A stretch of 64,000 nucleotides of DNA from Adenanthera pavonina (taxonomy: Eukaryota > Streptophyta > Magnoliopsida > Fabales > Fabaceae). This document shows, piece after piece, positions 25,061 to 37,259 of the stretch. The stretch is from assembly GCA_026686845.1 (NCBI GenBank), contig JAIVEN010000014.1:33378001-33442000 (forward strand), in the 5' to 3' direction. Under the pieces are notes generated by a model, which saw only the letters and a list, made by a program, of their open reading frames with translations, ran no database searches and was not told the origin of the DNA. Positions within the stretch are counted from its first letter, which is position 1. Each line of letters opens with the position of its first letter. The position numbers were made by a program, and so were the translations under genes.

Positions 25061-26205
25061 CATGAAGAGAATATTGTTTATAATAAGAGAAACTCACTAA
25101 TATAAAGTATATATGATAGTTGAGGTGTAATAAAAGAAGTGTGAGAGAGTAGAAGGCTTTGTCTAATGATTTTGACAGAGTTGCAGTATTTATAACATAA
25201 GATTGTTACCCACAACTTTAAATAAAGTTCTATTTATAGATTTATGTCTTAACTATATGTTAGAGACAAGATCTAGCCTTTAGAGACGTTACCCAATGGT
25301 TATTCTACAAAACTAGCCATTTACCAACCGCATTCAATGCGTCTGACATCCGAAGTTCAAATTTTGGGATGTCAACAGATGAATTTCACAGAGACCATAA
25401 GTTAAAGACTTTAACGTTGAACTTCAAAGTTCATCTATTCAAAAGTAAAATTCAAATTTTGATCTTGACAAATATTTCTCATGTTAGAACATACGAATTG
25501 TTAAGTATAAAGTGCTTTTGTTAAGTGTGAACAATTGTCCCATATTGTTACAATGCACTCGAAATTCGAATTTTAGGGATCCAAAATTTGTCCGTCAGTG
25601 AGCAACTTAATATGGCACAAAAGTTCTTCTTTTTGAAATTCAAATTTTGAGCTTTCAAAATTCTTCTGTTAAAGAGCCATCTTACCAGACTTATACGTTT
25701 TCATTCTAAAGTTTGAATTTTCAAAATCAAAGTTTGTCTATCGGAAAGACTGACTTTGAACTCTTTTTGCACTCTAATTTCAGATGAATTTTGACACAGT
25801 TTTAGATGAATTTTTCATTTTTCACAAATTATGCTTGACTTGAAATCCAAATTTCAACAGGCTGAAATTCGTTTGTCAGAGGTAACATCTCTGTAACTTC
25901 CAATTTCAATCATCAAAGTTTAAATTTTCAAAGAAACATATGAAGTTTAATAGTTCAAAATTCATCTGTTAGTTAGTATTTCTCAAATTTATCATAAGTT
26001 AATATAGGATAGTTGAAAAACACTTATTTAAAACCAATAGGTGCAGGATCAAAGCATTTTACTCTATGATTACTGTGAGAAATCCTACAAACTAATTTTA
26101 TACTCATTTCTTCCTGGATTTCTTCACTTGAGTTCTCTTGTACTCCTTTGATATCATCATTCCAATCTCCGTTTGTTTAAAATCATCAAAACATTTTATT
26201 CAACA
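25061..26205 (-). repeat. Truncated 5' LTR of element A
   Basis: Homologous to the 3' LTR from about 15672 onwards, ending ATTTTATTCAACA at 26205. The inner part next to the PBS (about 370 bp) and the PBS itself are missing. The remaining part carries the motif array at about 25345-25975. Confidence 0.8.
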
Positions 26206-27048
26206 CTAGTGTCCTTGAATTGGTACTGATTTTCTGCAGTCTAAACTGATTTTTATTAGGTAAAATATTGATATTAAACCCTAATTACCCAATAAATTTT
26301 ATTTTAATCTTAATAAATTTCATACTATATTCCACTAGACTTAGCTCATCAAGATCTTCATTTTGACTATAATTTTTCATATTTACAAAAATACTTTTGA
26401 ACCGAGGCTAAATTATATTTTTTTAAACTTTTAGGTCCCTTTTCATAAATTTCCCCGAGGACTAATTTGCAATAAAATTCCTTCTTTTTGGGGACTAACT
26501 TGCAAAGTATTTTCATTTCTGTGGGTAAAATTATGATTTTCTTATTTTCTGGTCTAACCTGAAAAATGACCAGTTTGCTATTTTCCACTTCTCTTTGTGT
26601 CCCTTGGTTTTTGCTACTTCTTTGTATATTTTACGCTATCAGCAATTTTTCCCTTGGGACTTAATTGAAATTTTGACATTTTATTCCCTAGCTTGAGAAA
26701 TGATCGTTTTGCCCTTGAGCCGGGTCATATACAAAATTACCCATCCTTCCTGGCACTTTCTGGTAATTTTTCCCAAAGACCAATTTTGTTTTATTTCCTT
26801 TTGCACTATTTACATTAATCTTCAAATTGATCTATATCTTAACTTAGACCTTTCAGCTACATAATATTTATACCATTACGCTCAGCTCGGGTTGAGTTTC
26901 CATTTAAATGGTATATTATATACCTTCTGAGGTAAGTTCTTGAATTAATTTCTGCTCAGGAACTTATGGAAAATTAATTCCAATTACTCACTTCCTTTCC
27001 CATCTCTTCATGTATTTTATGGCATCCCATAAAAATAGGGATATTACA

Positions 27049-27065
27049 TTCCTCAAGTTCATAGA
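27049..27065 (-). repeat. R0 segment 3 (sliver between R2 and element B)
   Basis: Seventeen bases between the right end of R2 and the left end of element B: the R2 target duplication TTCCT followed by 12 bp of R0, the last five (ATAGA) being the element B target site. It shows that R2 and B entered the same R0 copy 12 bp apart. Confidence 0.5.
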
Positions 27066-28728
27066 TGTTAGATAAGCTGGCTTCCCAAGAGGGGAGTGAA
27101 TTGGGAAGATTAAAAATTTTTCTGCAAAACATCAAGAAAGTGAAGAAAGCAAAGTATGATGTTAAAACAGAGTATAAATAAATAAACAGTAAAAGTAGCA
27201 GTAGGGAAGAGAAGACTAAGATATTTATCCTGGTTTGGTCTCTCAACTTGACCTACGTCCAGTCCCTAAGTCACCACTTGAGATTTTCCACTATTCTGCA
27301 AGAATTCAGTGGGCTTCTTGCAAATGCCACAGTATAGCGTTGATGCTCTGTTTCTAGAGCTCACACTTTCTCTCTTTGCACTCTCACAAAGTACTTCCCC
27401 AATCCCTTGTGATATCCCCTCACAAGAAAATCTTTCTTCCAGATGAAGATAAGATTGTTTACAATAAATAAACTCTCTTAATCAAAGTGTATATGAAAGT
27501 TAAAGTACAAAGAATGAAGTATGTGAGAGTAAGAGACTTTGAGTAGATGATTTGACAAAGTTTCAGTATAGACAAAGTAATTTTTGTTACCCACAACTTC
27601 AAATGAAATTCTATTTATAGATTAATGTCTCAACTATTTGTTAGAGACAAGATCTAGCCGTTAGAGATGTTACCCAATGGTTACTTTGAGAAACTATTTG
27701 TTTACCAACTGCATTTAATGCTTCTGACACTCAAAGTTTGAATTTCAGTTGGTCAATAGACGAATTTCCTAGAAATCGAAAGCTACAGCCTTTAACGTTG
27801 AACTCCCAAAGTTCGTCTGTTATGAAGCAAAATTTGAATTTTCATCTTTAGAAAATGATTCTATGTTAGAACATACAAATTTTCATGTTGAAAGTCTTTC
27901 TGTTAAGTGTGAACAGTAATTTCATTTTGCTACAGTGCTTTCAAAATTCGAATTTTGGAACCCAAAATTCATTTGTCAGTAGCTAGTTTAATAAGGCACA
28001 GTAGTTCATCTTATTCGAAATTCAAATTTTCAAAGGGCAAAGTTCATCTGTCAGAGAGACCTCTTTTCAGATTTACTTCAAAGTTTGAATTTATGAATAC
28101 TATCATTCGTATGTCAACATATTATTATAACAGACTTACAAGCTTTGTTTCTAAAATTCGAATTTTCATGTTCAAAGTTCGTCTGTCAGTGAGCAATTTT
28201 GAAGCCCTATCTAAACTTAATTTCAAATGAACTTTGACATATTCTCAGATGAATTTTTCAATTTTCATAAGTTGCATTTTATCTGAAATTCAAATTTTCA
28301 AAAGCCAAAGCTCGTCTGTCAGAGAAAGCTCTTTTCAGACATGTATCAAAATTCAAATTTCTCAAGTCAAAATTCATCTATCAGAGAAGTCTCTTTTCAA
28401 ACTTGTTCATTTTCAATACGAAATTCGAATTTCCAAAGCCAAAGTTCAAATTTTCAAAACAGTAGATCAGTATAAACCTTTCAAACTTCGTCTGTTGGTG
28501 GGTGTTTTTCAAATATTCCATGAATTACCATAGAATCAAGGTTTTAAAACATCTTTTCACCAAATCAAAATCTTTTACTCAAATTAAAACATTGCTAAAC
28601 ATTTCTACATCTATTCTTGTACTGATTTTTCTAGAATTCCTTCACTTGAAACCTTTTGTGCTCCTTTGTTATCTTTGTTCCAAGCTCTTGAAGGTTAGTT
28701 TGGAATCATCAAAACACTTGATTCAACA
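27066..28728 (-). repeat. 3' LTR of element B
   Basis: 1663 bp; on the plus strand it starts TGTTAGATAAGCTGG and ends ACTTGATTCAACA. TATA-like TCTATTTATAGA near 27610. The U3 motif array (about 27735-28500) mixes intact AATTCGAATTT and decayed AATTTGAATTT forms. Confidence 0.9.
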
Positions 28729-28812
28729 TTCTTCCCCTTTTTGATGATGACAAAAAAACTTACAAACTGGATTAGTACTTGGGTTTGCTTTAACAAGCTC
28801 CCCCTTAACATA
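28729..28812 (-). promoter_or_regulatory. Polypurine tracts of element B
   Basis: Minus-strand AAAAAGGGGAAGAA touches the 3' LTR (28729-28742), preceded by CATCATC. A second tract, AAGGGGGAGC, lies near 28800. Confidence 0.8.
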
Positions 28813-30446
28813 TGCATTATAATCTAAAAGATATCATGTATAGTAGATCAAGTAAAAAGATTTATTAACTCATTCAAAGTTCAACAAGAATAGTTCATTG
28901 CAACTAAGGAATTCTTTTATTTCATCAAATGTCACTTTACAAGAAACAACAATGCAAAACATTACAGAATACAGAAACACAATACACAAACAACAGAAAC
29001 ATAATATAGCACTACAAGAGGACCCAAGCATAAGTTCTAATCACTTTTTCTTTGACTTGGTCTTCTTGTTATAAGTTTTTCCAGAAGGCTTTGCAGCAGA
29101 CTTTCCAGTTTGCTCACTCTTCTCCCCCTTTTTGGCATTATCAGGAAGGTGAACAAAATCAGCAGGAAGAGGGATCTAAGACACTGGAATAGCTTGAAGA
29201 GGCACAGGGACAAATGACATTTTTGGATTAAGCTTTGGCAAGGACCTAGAAACTTCAAAACTTGTGTCTTCATCTTCATCATCAGAAATCTCAAGAAGTT
29301 CAGAAATTTCTTGCCTTGTAACTGCCAATTATGCCTTTCTTTCCTCTGAGAAACCATAATATGTAATAGATGAGGGAGCAGGAGGAGGAAATATTTCTTC
29401 TAGCCTTCTTCTCTGAGCTTGCAAGAGAGCATTATGTGTAATGGCTTCCAAATCAACAAAAGGCACAATGCTTCTTTCTTCATTTAGGGCAGCCTGCATG
29501 AATGGTGAAGTGGAGATGGCTGCCACTAATCTTTTTACTTGCTCAGATTCTTGCTGGGACAGGATTGACTCTTGAGCATCTGCTAGAATGGGGTCATGAG
29601 AGCTTGAATCCTGAGGGCCTTCTTCTTCCATACCATAGTTGAAGGGAGGACCAGGACTTGCCTCATTGCTAGAGGCCTGTGGTGTGTTCAATGTACCAGC
29701 AACCTCAGTGTCATGTACACCATCATCAGGCTTAGGAGAGGCTAGGACAAAGGGGCTTGGAGGCACAGGAGTTAGAGACATAATAGGCTCAGAGAATCCT
29801 GGCTGAGGTGGAGCTGATGTGGCAGGAATGGCATTCCGAATGTCTTCATATGCATCAGCAACCACTTTCATGTTTTTGGTCAACTGGTGTATCTAATCTT
29901 GCATATGAGCAAACTTCGCATTTTGCTCTTCCCTGATGCTTAGTATGAGTGCGGACAAACTGTCATACAACTCAGTGATCTTAGTTGGCTTAGCACGAGA
30001 GGAGGGAGTAGACAGAATATGAGCAGGTAGAGATGGAGATGGGACAGGCTGAGAAAGCTGAGGTGTAGGTCTTGCAGGAGCCTCAGAGGTACCTTCTTGC
30101 TGTAGGGAGGCATCTTCATCAAAGAAGAGATCTTCAGATTTTCTAGCTCCCTTTCCAACCCATCTTCCATCTTTCTTCTCTATCCCTATCCTTTGTAGCT
30201 CTTTTTCCTTGAAGATCTTAGTAGGTTTTCCTTTCCCTTTCTCAAGATGCTGAATTCTAGCATATTGAAGGATCCTAGAGATGATTGCTGCATAAGGAAG
30301 TGTTGAGTCTTTCCTCTGATCCCTAGCCTTGATCATGCGTTGAAGAATGATATGTCCCATGTTGATAAGCTTCCCATACATGATTGTTGCCATTACATGT
30401 GCCTCTGCCCTTGTGATCATATTGAAGCTACCTCCTTTGTTGAAGA

Positions 30447-32308
30447 TGTTGAATCAAGAGTTTTGATGATTTTAAACCAACACTCAAGAGCTTGGATTGA
30501 AGATATCAAAGAAGAACAAAGCTGTTTCAAGTGAAGATTTTCTGAGTATTTGCTGTTAGATCTCTGGTAGGATCTTTAGTTTTTGGTATGATTGGGTAAA
30601 AGATTTTGATTTGAAGAAAAGATATTTTCAAACTTTGATCTTATGTTAAATCTTTGAATATTTGAAAAACACCTACAAACAGACGAAGGTTGAAAGCTTA
30701 AACTGAACTGTCAAGTTTGAAATTCGAACTTTGCCTTTGGAAATTCGAATTTCGAGCTAAAACTGAATAAGTCTAAAGAGATTGCTTTCTGTCAGATGAA
30801 TTTTGGTTGTCCAAAATTCGAATTTTCATCTAGTCTGAAAAGAGGCCTTTTGTAATAGACGAACTTCATACTTTCAAAATTCGAATTTCAAGTAAAATGA
30901 AGTTTGTAAAAACCAAAGAAATTCGTCTGAAACTATGATAAAGTACATCTGAAATCAAAATGAAATTAAGTTTTATAAATGCTCTCTGACAGACGAATTT
31001 TGAAGTTCCAACATTCGAATTTTCATATAAGTCTGAAAGATGCTTCTTTACAACAGACGAACTTTGAGTCTTCAAAATTCGAATTTCAAACAAAACAAAA
31101 CTTGAAAAAATTGAAGAAATTCGTCTAAAACTATGTTAAAGTTCACCTGAGATCAAGAGTGATTTAAGTTTCAAAACTGCTCTCTGACAGACGAACTTTG
31201 AACATTGAAATTCGAATTTCAGAAGCTAAGTTCTTGAGTCTATTGAAATGAAACATTGACATACGAATGATAAGAACTTGCAACATTCGAATGATGAAAT
31301 TAGTCTAAAAAGAGTTTCTCTGGCAGACGAATTTCGTCCTTTCAAAATTCGAATTTCGAAGAAGGTAATCTACTGTGTCCCTTTAAACGTTCAATGGACA
31401 GACGAATTTTGGGGATCCAAAATTCGAATTTCGAAGGCACTGTAGAAAATTGAAAACACTGTTCATACTTAACCGAAAAACTTTCTTCTTGAAAATTCGT
31501 ATGTCATATTGTGCAAATGTTTTGTAAGTTTCAAAATTCGAATTTCACTTCATGAACAGACGAACTTCGTGCTGTAACGTTGGAAGCTTTAATCTTCAGT
31601 TCCTTCGAAATTCGTCTGTTGGCCAACCAAAATTCAAATTTCAGTATTTCAGAAACATTAAATGCGGTTGGTAAACGGATAGTTTTTCAGAGTAACCGTT
31701 GAATAACTTCCCCAACGGATAGATTTAGTCTCTAACGGATATTTGAGACCTAAATCTATAAATACAACATCATTTGAAGTTGTGGGAAAAACAAATCAAA
31801 CTTGTATATACCGAATTTTTGCTGAATCTTTTTCTCAAAAGCTTTTACCCTCTTAACTTCAAAACTTGTACTTAAACTTTCACATCCACTCTTTACAAGA
31901 GAGTTACTTCATTGTAATCAATCTATTCTTCATCTGGAAGATAGGTTTACTTGTGAGGGGTATTCACAAGGGGATTGGGAAGCACATAGTGAAAGTGCTT
32001 GGAGAGTTTGAGAGAGCTCAGAAACAGAGCAAACCCATGTACTGTGGCTTTAGCAAGAAGCCCACTGAAATTCTTGCTGTATAGTGGATAAATCTCAAGA
32101 GGTGTCTTGGGGACTGGATGTAGGTCAAGTGAACAGACCGAACCAGGATAAATCACTGACTTCTTTTCTCCTTATCTTTATTTTTCACCTTGCTCTGTTT
32201 TACGCATTGTTTTCATTATACTGTGATATCTTCACTTACTTCACTTTGTGCAGAAAAATTTCAAACTTCCCAATTCACCCCCCTTTTGGGAAGTCAGCCT
32301 TGCTAACA
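30447..32308 (+). mobile_element. Young solo LTR S1 (Sirevirus-like)
   Basis: 1862 bp, TGTTGAATCAAGAG to CAGCCTTGCTAACA, with an exact duplication GAAGA at 30442-30446 and 32309-32313. It lies opposite to its host element B. Nearly identical to S2 (59515-61375); the few differences I compared are almost all C/T or G/A. It carries the best preserved motif array (30720-31645) and TATA-like TCTATAAATAC at 31755-31765. Confidence 0.95.
30720..31645 (+). repeat. Inverted-repeat motif array in the U3 of S1
   Basis: Roughly twenty copies of AGACGAAnTTnG, its complement AAATTCGTCT, and the palindrome AAATTCGAATTT. Some pairs form hairpins, for example GAATTTTGG, 4-bp loop, CCAAAATTC near 31405-31426. 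The spacing is irregular. Confidence 0.8.
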
Positions 32309-33163
32309 GAAGATAATCATAGACACTATGTAGTGTAGGATTCACACTTGAGCATTGAGGTCAGTGGGCTTCAGCAAGCTTATTGGTGGCCTATTCTCTT
32401 TTCTTCTGAACAAAGTGTTTAGGATTGTGCTCTCTTTATAGTTTAGGAATAGTCCACCTTCTTTATCAGCAGTCTCTGCCTCATCCACATACCCAGAAGC
32501 AGTGATGTCAATCTTAAAGCCATCTTGCCCTGGAATTTCTAATACCTCGTTAAGGGTTTCATCTGTGAACCAGATGGTCCTTGATCTCATATTGACTTCC
32601 TACTTCATTTTCTTACTGTTGTATTTTAGAGAGGCATACCAAGTCTTCACCACTTTATCATCATACCTCTCCAGTGTCTCTAACAGATTCTTATATCTCA
32701 GCATCCATAGTCCAGCATCAAAATTGTTAGAGAATAAGAAATCTTCCATGTTCACACAATGAGGCTTGATTACCTTTTTACTCACAAACTTGGTCATGTA
32801 TTCCACTTGAATCTGAGGAGTGCTCCATAATGGCATTGTTGTGAGCTGGTATTCTCTAGATTCAGTATTGGAGGTGGAAGTGGAAGCAACAGCAGTAGCA
32901 GCAGTAGGAACAAGAACCGAAGGCTCTATTTTCTTCGGTGAAGAAGGTCTAGCTTTCTTTGATTCAGCCTTTGGAGTTGTTTTTTGCTGTTTGGAGGGAG
33001 TTGCCTTGCTTGATTCGGCTTTTCCCTTCGGTTTTTCACCCTCCTTTGAGGCATATTGGGATTTAACCGTTCTCTTTGGTCGTGCCTCTCCCTTTCCAAC
33101 TTTTGGATTCTTTACTCTTGCCATTTTCGTGGATGAATGTTTCAGAATGAAGCTAAGAATGGG

Positions 33164-33170
33164 TTTATAG
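33164..33170 (-). promoter_or_regulatory. TATA-like box upstream of ORF2 in element B
   Basis: The minus strand reads CTATAAA about 40 bp before the ORF2 ATG at 33124. The motif array lies further upstream. Confidence 0.35.
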
Positions 33171-33289
33171 GATGCGAAAAGGAGTTTAAATGGTGGGAAA
33201 AGAAGATTTATGGTCAGAATTGAAGAGCATTGAAGAGAGAATTTGAACAGACTCAGAGAAAAGATGAATAGGGTTACGTCTGTTCAGAG

Positions 33290-33960
33290 AAAAACTGTTA
33301 GTTTTAACATGTGTAACCGCAGGACAGACAAATTTTGAGGGGTCAAAATTCGAACTTCGAGTAGTTAAAAGTTAAATCATTCAGCAAAGCTTATGAACAG
33401 ATGAATTTTCTTCTGAAAGTTCTTCTGACAGAGGCTTGGTCCAACCAGCACAAGATGAACAGCCGAACTTTGTTTCAACAAAGTTTGAATTTTGAAGAAT
33501 AGGCATCAAGCAATAATCAATGCAACAAACAACAGATGAATTATGCTTATGAAAATTTATCTTTTAGAGATTCAACATTGTGAGCATGTTTCAACAGATG
33601 AATTTTGAATCAGAAATTCGAATTTCTACACTTTGTAAAGGTTTTCCAACATGCATATGTTAAGAAATAGACATTTGTATAATCATCATGTTGGATAAAG
33701 ATAACATTGAAACTTTTATTTTTGAAAATTCGAACTTTCAAAGACCAACAAACGAATTTCGAGGGACCACCGAGAACTGTTACAATGTAAACCAAGCTAA
33801 AGTTCATCTGATGGGCATCTAAATTCGAATGTTAAGCATGCTGACTTGTTCACAAACACAATTTATCAAGGAAATTCATCTAACACACAACTAAAATGCG
33901 AATTTCAACTTTAAAAACTTACAAAATGGATCCAGAACTCAAATTTCTTGCTGTCTCTTT
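33290..33960 (-). repeat. Inverted-repeat motif array in the RNase H-ORF2 gap of element B
   Basis: Copies include ACAGACAAATTTTG with TCAAAATTCGAAC (33334-33358), AGATGAATTTTG with GAAATTCGAATTTC (33596-33628), and AACGAATTTCGAG near 33751. Same words as in the LTRs of the same element. Confidence 0.7.
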
Positions 33961-34129
33961 CACCTTTTGACTGTTCCATTCTGATTTGTTCCATTTTTCA
34001 GATCTATTATCATTTAAACTCATGAGGAGCACCTGCAACTTACATTAAACTTACTCCGATGCTAAAGTTAGAATTAAATCAATGTCAAAAATTCTAAAAC
34101 AGATTGATACAGAAATTTACTTACAGTTC

Positions 34130-37100
34130 ATTGAGATTTATCATACCCAATTCTCTCCTGATTTTACAATGCCTATCTTCTGACAAAGGCTTTGTCAAGA
34201 TGTCAGCAACTTGATCTTCTGTTGGGATGTATTCTAATCTGATTTCTCCTTTCAGAACATGATCTCTTATGAAGTGATGCCTGCTTCATCCTTGAATACA
34301 TGACTGGATTCTTTGTGATGTTAATGGCACTTTGGTTGTCACACATTATAGGTATTTCTTTCATCTCAATCTCAAGATCTTCAAGTTGCTGTTTTATCCA
34401 GATGACTTAGGCACAACAGCTTCCAGCTACAACTTATTCAGCTTCTGCCGTAGATAAGGCTATACTGTTTTACTTCCTGCTAAACCATGAAACCAAGGAT
34501 CCTCCAAGAAACTGACATGTTCCACTTGTGCTTTTTCTGTCAGTTTTGGATCCTGCAAAGTCAGTATCAGTGTATCCTTTCAAATCTTCTCCATTGCCCT
34601 TAGGATGCTAAAGACCCATCTGTGATGTTCCAATTAGATATATGAAAATATGTTTCACAGCAGTTGCATGGGTTTCTTTGGGGCATGATTGGAATCTTGC
34701 ACACATACAGACACTGAACATAATGTCAGGTCTGCTGGCAGTTAGGTATAGCAGAGATCCAATCATTCTTCTATATTGGGTTATGTCAAACATTTTACCC
34801 TCTTCATCCATATCCAGTTTGGTTGTAGTAGCCATAGGTGTTCTCATTGGCTTAGCATTCTCCATACCAAACTTTTTCAACAATTCTTTCAGATACTTGG
34901 ATTGATTGAGAAAGATACCATCATCACACTGCTTGATTTGCAATCCAAGGAAGAAGTTGAGCTCACTCATCATGGACATTTCGAATTCTCCCTGCATTAG
35001 CTAAGAAAAATTCTTGCAAAGAGATTCATTAGTAGCACCAAATATAATATCATCAACATAGATTTGAACAATAAGTAAATTTTTATTTTCTTTCCTAGTG
35101 AATAAAGTTATATCTACTTTTCCTCTATTGAATCCCTTTTCAATTAGAAAATTACTTAACCTTTCATACCATGCTCTAGGGGCTTGCTTTAAACCGTAAA
35201 GGGCTTTCTTTAGTTTATAAACATGGTTTGGTTTTGTAGAGTCCTCAAAGCCTGAAGGTTGGTCTACATAGACTTCTTCCAGGATATATCCATTAAGAAA
35301 AGCACTCTTCACATCCATTTGATATAACATAATATTTTTAATGCATGCATATGCTAACAGAATTCTAATTGCTTCTAATCTAGCCATTGGAGCAAAGGTT
35401 TCTTCAAAATCAATTCCTTCTTCTTGATTATATTCTTTGGCAACCAGTCTAGCTTTATTTCTAATTATTAATCCAGATTCGTCAAGCTTATTTCTAAAAA
35501 CCCATTTAGTGCCAATGACAGGATAATTTTTGGGTCTGGGCACTAAATCCCAAACTTGATTTCTTTCAAACTGATTCAACTCATCTTGCATAGCTAAAAT
35601 CCAGTATTCATCAGTTAAGGCTTCTTTAATACATTTAGGTTCAGTTTGAGAAATAAAAGCACAGTTTATCATTTGATCCTTTAACTGTTTTCGGGTTTTA
35701 ACTTTCTCTTGAACATCCCCTATCACTTGATCAACAGGATGATTCCTTTGATGTCTCCAAGCTCTAGGAAGTTCTTGAGACATTTCTTCATTATTTTCAT
35801 TCTCAAAATCTTTCTCCTGAATATCTTCCTCTATGCAACAGATTCAGATACTTTTAGAGGTTCAATTTTATCTTCATTAGAAAGATCTATGTTTTTAAAG
35901 TTTGAAATAAGATCATCCTTATTAGTGACATGTTTGGAAACAGTTTCATTTTCAATAAATACTACATGCACAGGTTCTTCTACTAATTTAGACTTCTTAT
36001 TAAAAACTCTATATGCCTTACTTCTACTAGAATAGCCCAGAAATATACCTTCATCAGATTTGGCATCAAACTTACCCAGATTCTCCTTTTCATTGTTGTG
36101 GATGAAGCACTTGCAGCCGAACACATGTAGATGTGAGAGATTTGGCTTTCTTCCTTTGTACAACTTATAAGGAGTCTTCCCAAGGATTGGTCTGATCTAG
36201 GCTCTATTTATGATGTAGCTCACTGTGTTTACTGCATCAGCCCAGAATACTTGAAAGAGTTCCTTTTCATTCAGCATTGCTCTAGCCATCTCTCTGATTA
36301 TACTATTCTTCCTTTCCACTACTCCATTTTGTTGAGGAGTTCTTGGGGCTGAGAAATTGTGATCAATTTCATGCTCATCATAATACTCTAGGAAGTATGA
36401 ATTCTCAAACTCTCGTCCATGATCTGACCTGATAGACACAATAGAAATACCTTTTTCATTTTGCACTTTCTTAGCTAAGGTTACAAATGCATCAAACGTA
36501 TCACTCTTAGAAGGAAGAAACAGTGTCCAGGTAAATCTAAAGTAATCATCCACAATTACAAGCATATACAGATTTCCACCAATGCTTTTTACCCTAGATG
36601 GACCAATCAGATCCATATGTAAAAGTTCTAGTGGTCTAGTTGTGGTGACTACATTTTTAGATTTAAAAGAAGATTTAGTTTGTTTTCCTCTTAGGCATGT
36701 ATCACATTCTTTGTCTTTTTCAAAAGAAATTTTTGGTAGGCTAGTAACTAGCTCATTTTTAACCAGTTTTGATAGTTGATTCATGTTAACATGTGCTAAT
36801 TTTTTATGCCACAACCAACTATCATTATCCTGGCTAATCAAACAGATAGAATCTAAAGGAGGAAGTTTATCAAGATTAATAGTATAGCAGTTACCATCCC
36901 TTTAAGCTTTGAGGATTACTTTGTGATCACTTTTTCTGATGACCAGGCAGAGCTTTGAGTCAAACAGTACCCAGTTTCCTTTGTCACATGTCTGACTCAC
37001 ACTTAGCAGATTGTGATTGAAGCTAATTACAAACAACACATCTTCAATGGATGTTTCAGGATTCTTTCCCACAATGTCAATGCCAACTATTTTGCCATAT

Positions 37101-37252
37101 TGATCACCTCCAAAGGTCACCTTTCCTCCTTTCTTATCTCTAAGAATGATGAACTTCTCCTTATCACTAGTCATGTGACTTGAGCAGGCACTGTCCATAT
37201 ACCATTTATTGCTCTTTCTAGCTTTAAGACAAACTTGCAAAACAAAGTTCAT
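34130..37252 (-). pseudogene. Protease-integrase-RT-RNase H of element B, nearly intact up to RT
   Basis: Minus strand. The protease segment has DSACSSHMTSD (about 37190). The integrase has an HHCC finger (WLWHKKLAH and CDTCLRGKQ, 36700-36830) and an intact D-D-E core: HMDLIGPS (about 36610), IRSDHGREFEN (about 36420), NGVVERKN (about 36320). RT (35001-35783) includes QMDVKSAFLNG, KKALYGLKQAPRAWY and the catalytic IYVDDIIFG, and continues with SELNFFLGLQ and YLTASRPDIMFSVCMCARFQ (34608-34997). RNase H (34130-34607) is degenerate. Stops fall between the segments (for example after HKVILKA and before IRPILGK), so the polyprotein is dead even though each catalytic core looks sound. Confidence 0.9.
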
Positions 37253-37259
37253 ATTTTCC

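Larger units (their letters stand above)
15290..26205 (-). mobile_element. Sirevirus-like Ty1/copia element A
   Basis: About 10.9 kb inserted into R2. Flanks CCAGT (15285-15289) and CTAGT (26206-26210) match at 4 of 5 positions. Order on the minus strand: truncated 5' LTR, gag, protease, integrase, RT, RNase H, gap, ORF2, polypurine tracts, 3' LTR. The large gag, the second ORF after pol, the tRNA-iMet PBS seen in its relatives B and D, and the repeated GGGGGAG tracts are Sirevirus traits. It is the most decayed of A, B and D and lacks its PBS. Confidence 0.85.
12741..27048 (-). mobile_element. Long solo LTR R2, split by element A
   Basis: Two segments, 12741-15289 and 26206-27048, about 3.39 kb in total. 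The left end is TGTAACACCTTAC and the right end is GGATATTACA; on the minus strand it runs TGTAATATCC to GGTGTTACA. The exact 5-bp duplication TTCCT lies at 12736-12740 and 27049-27053. There is no internal domain, so it is a solo LTR. The length and TG...CA termini suggest a Ty3/gypsy-type long LTR, but no protein supports a lineage. Confidence 0.8.
29039..33124 (-). pseudogene. ORF2 of element B, split by solo LTR S1
   Basis: Starts MARVKNPKVGKGEARPKRTV at 33124 and ends with the basic tail KTYNKKTKSKKK near 29040; about 740 codons without the insertion. Domains: Lys-rich N-terminus with an AESKKARPSSPKK stretch; conserved core with KVIKPHCVNMEDFL, YDDKVVKTWYASL, IPGQDGFKID and, after S1, FNKGGSFNMITRAEAHVM and KGKPTKIFKEKELQRIGIE; Pro/Ser-rich linker; a GMEEEGPQDSS acidic patch; basic C-terminus that could be a nuclear localisation signal. 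S1 interrupts the core at 30447-32308. Independent stops occur after NSKKMK and after LNAQV. The family is shared with A and D; its function is unknown. Confidence 0.75.

Noticed and set aside
27955..28744. Overlapping plus-strand open frames in the element B LTR (repeated at 39989-40567)
   Set aside because: They arise from the repetitive motif array inside the LTR; the repeated SVRESSFQ and SEKSLF-like words are translated repeats, not a protein.
31866..32338. Small plus-strand frames (MYLNFHIHSLQESYF..., MDKSQEVSWG...) repeated at 48640 and 60933
   Set aside because: They are the R/U5 part of solo LTRs S1, S3 and S2; identity between copies follows from LTR identity, not coding constraint.
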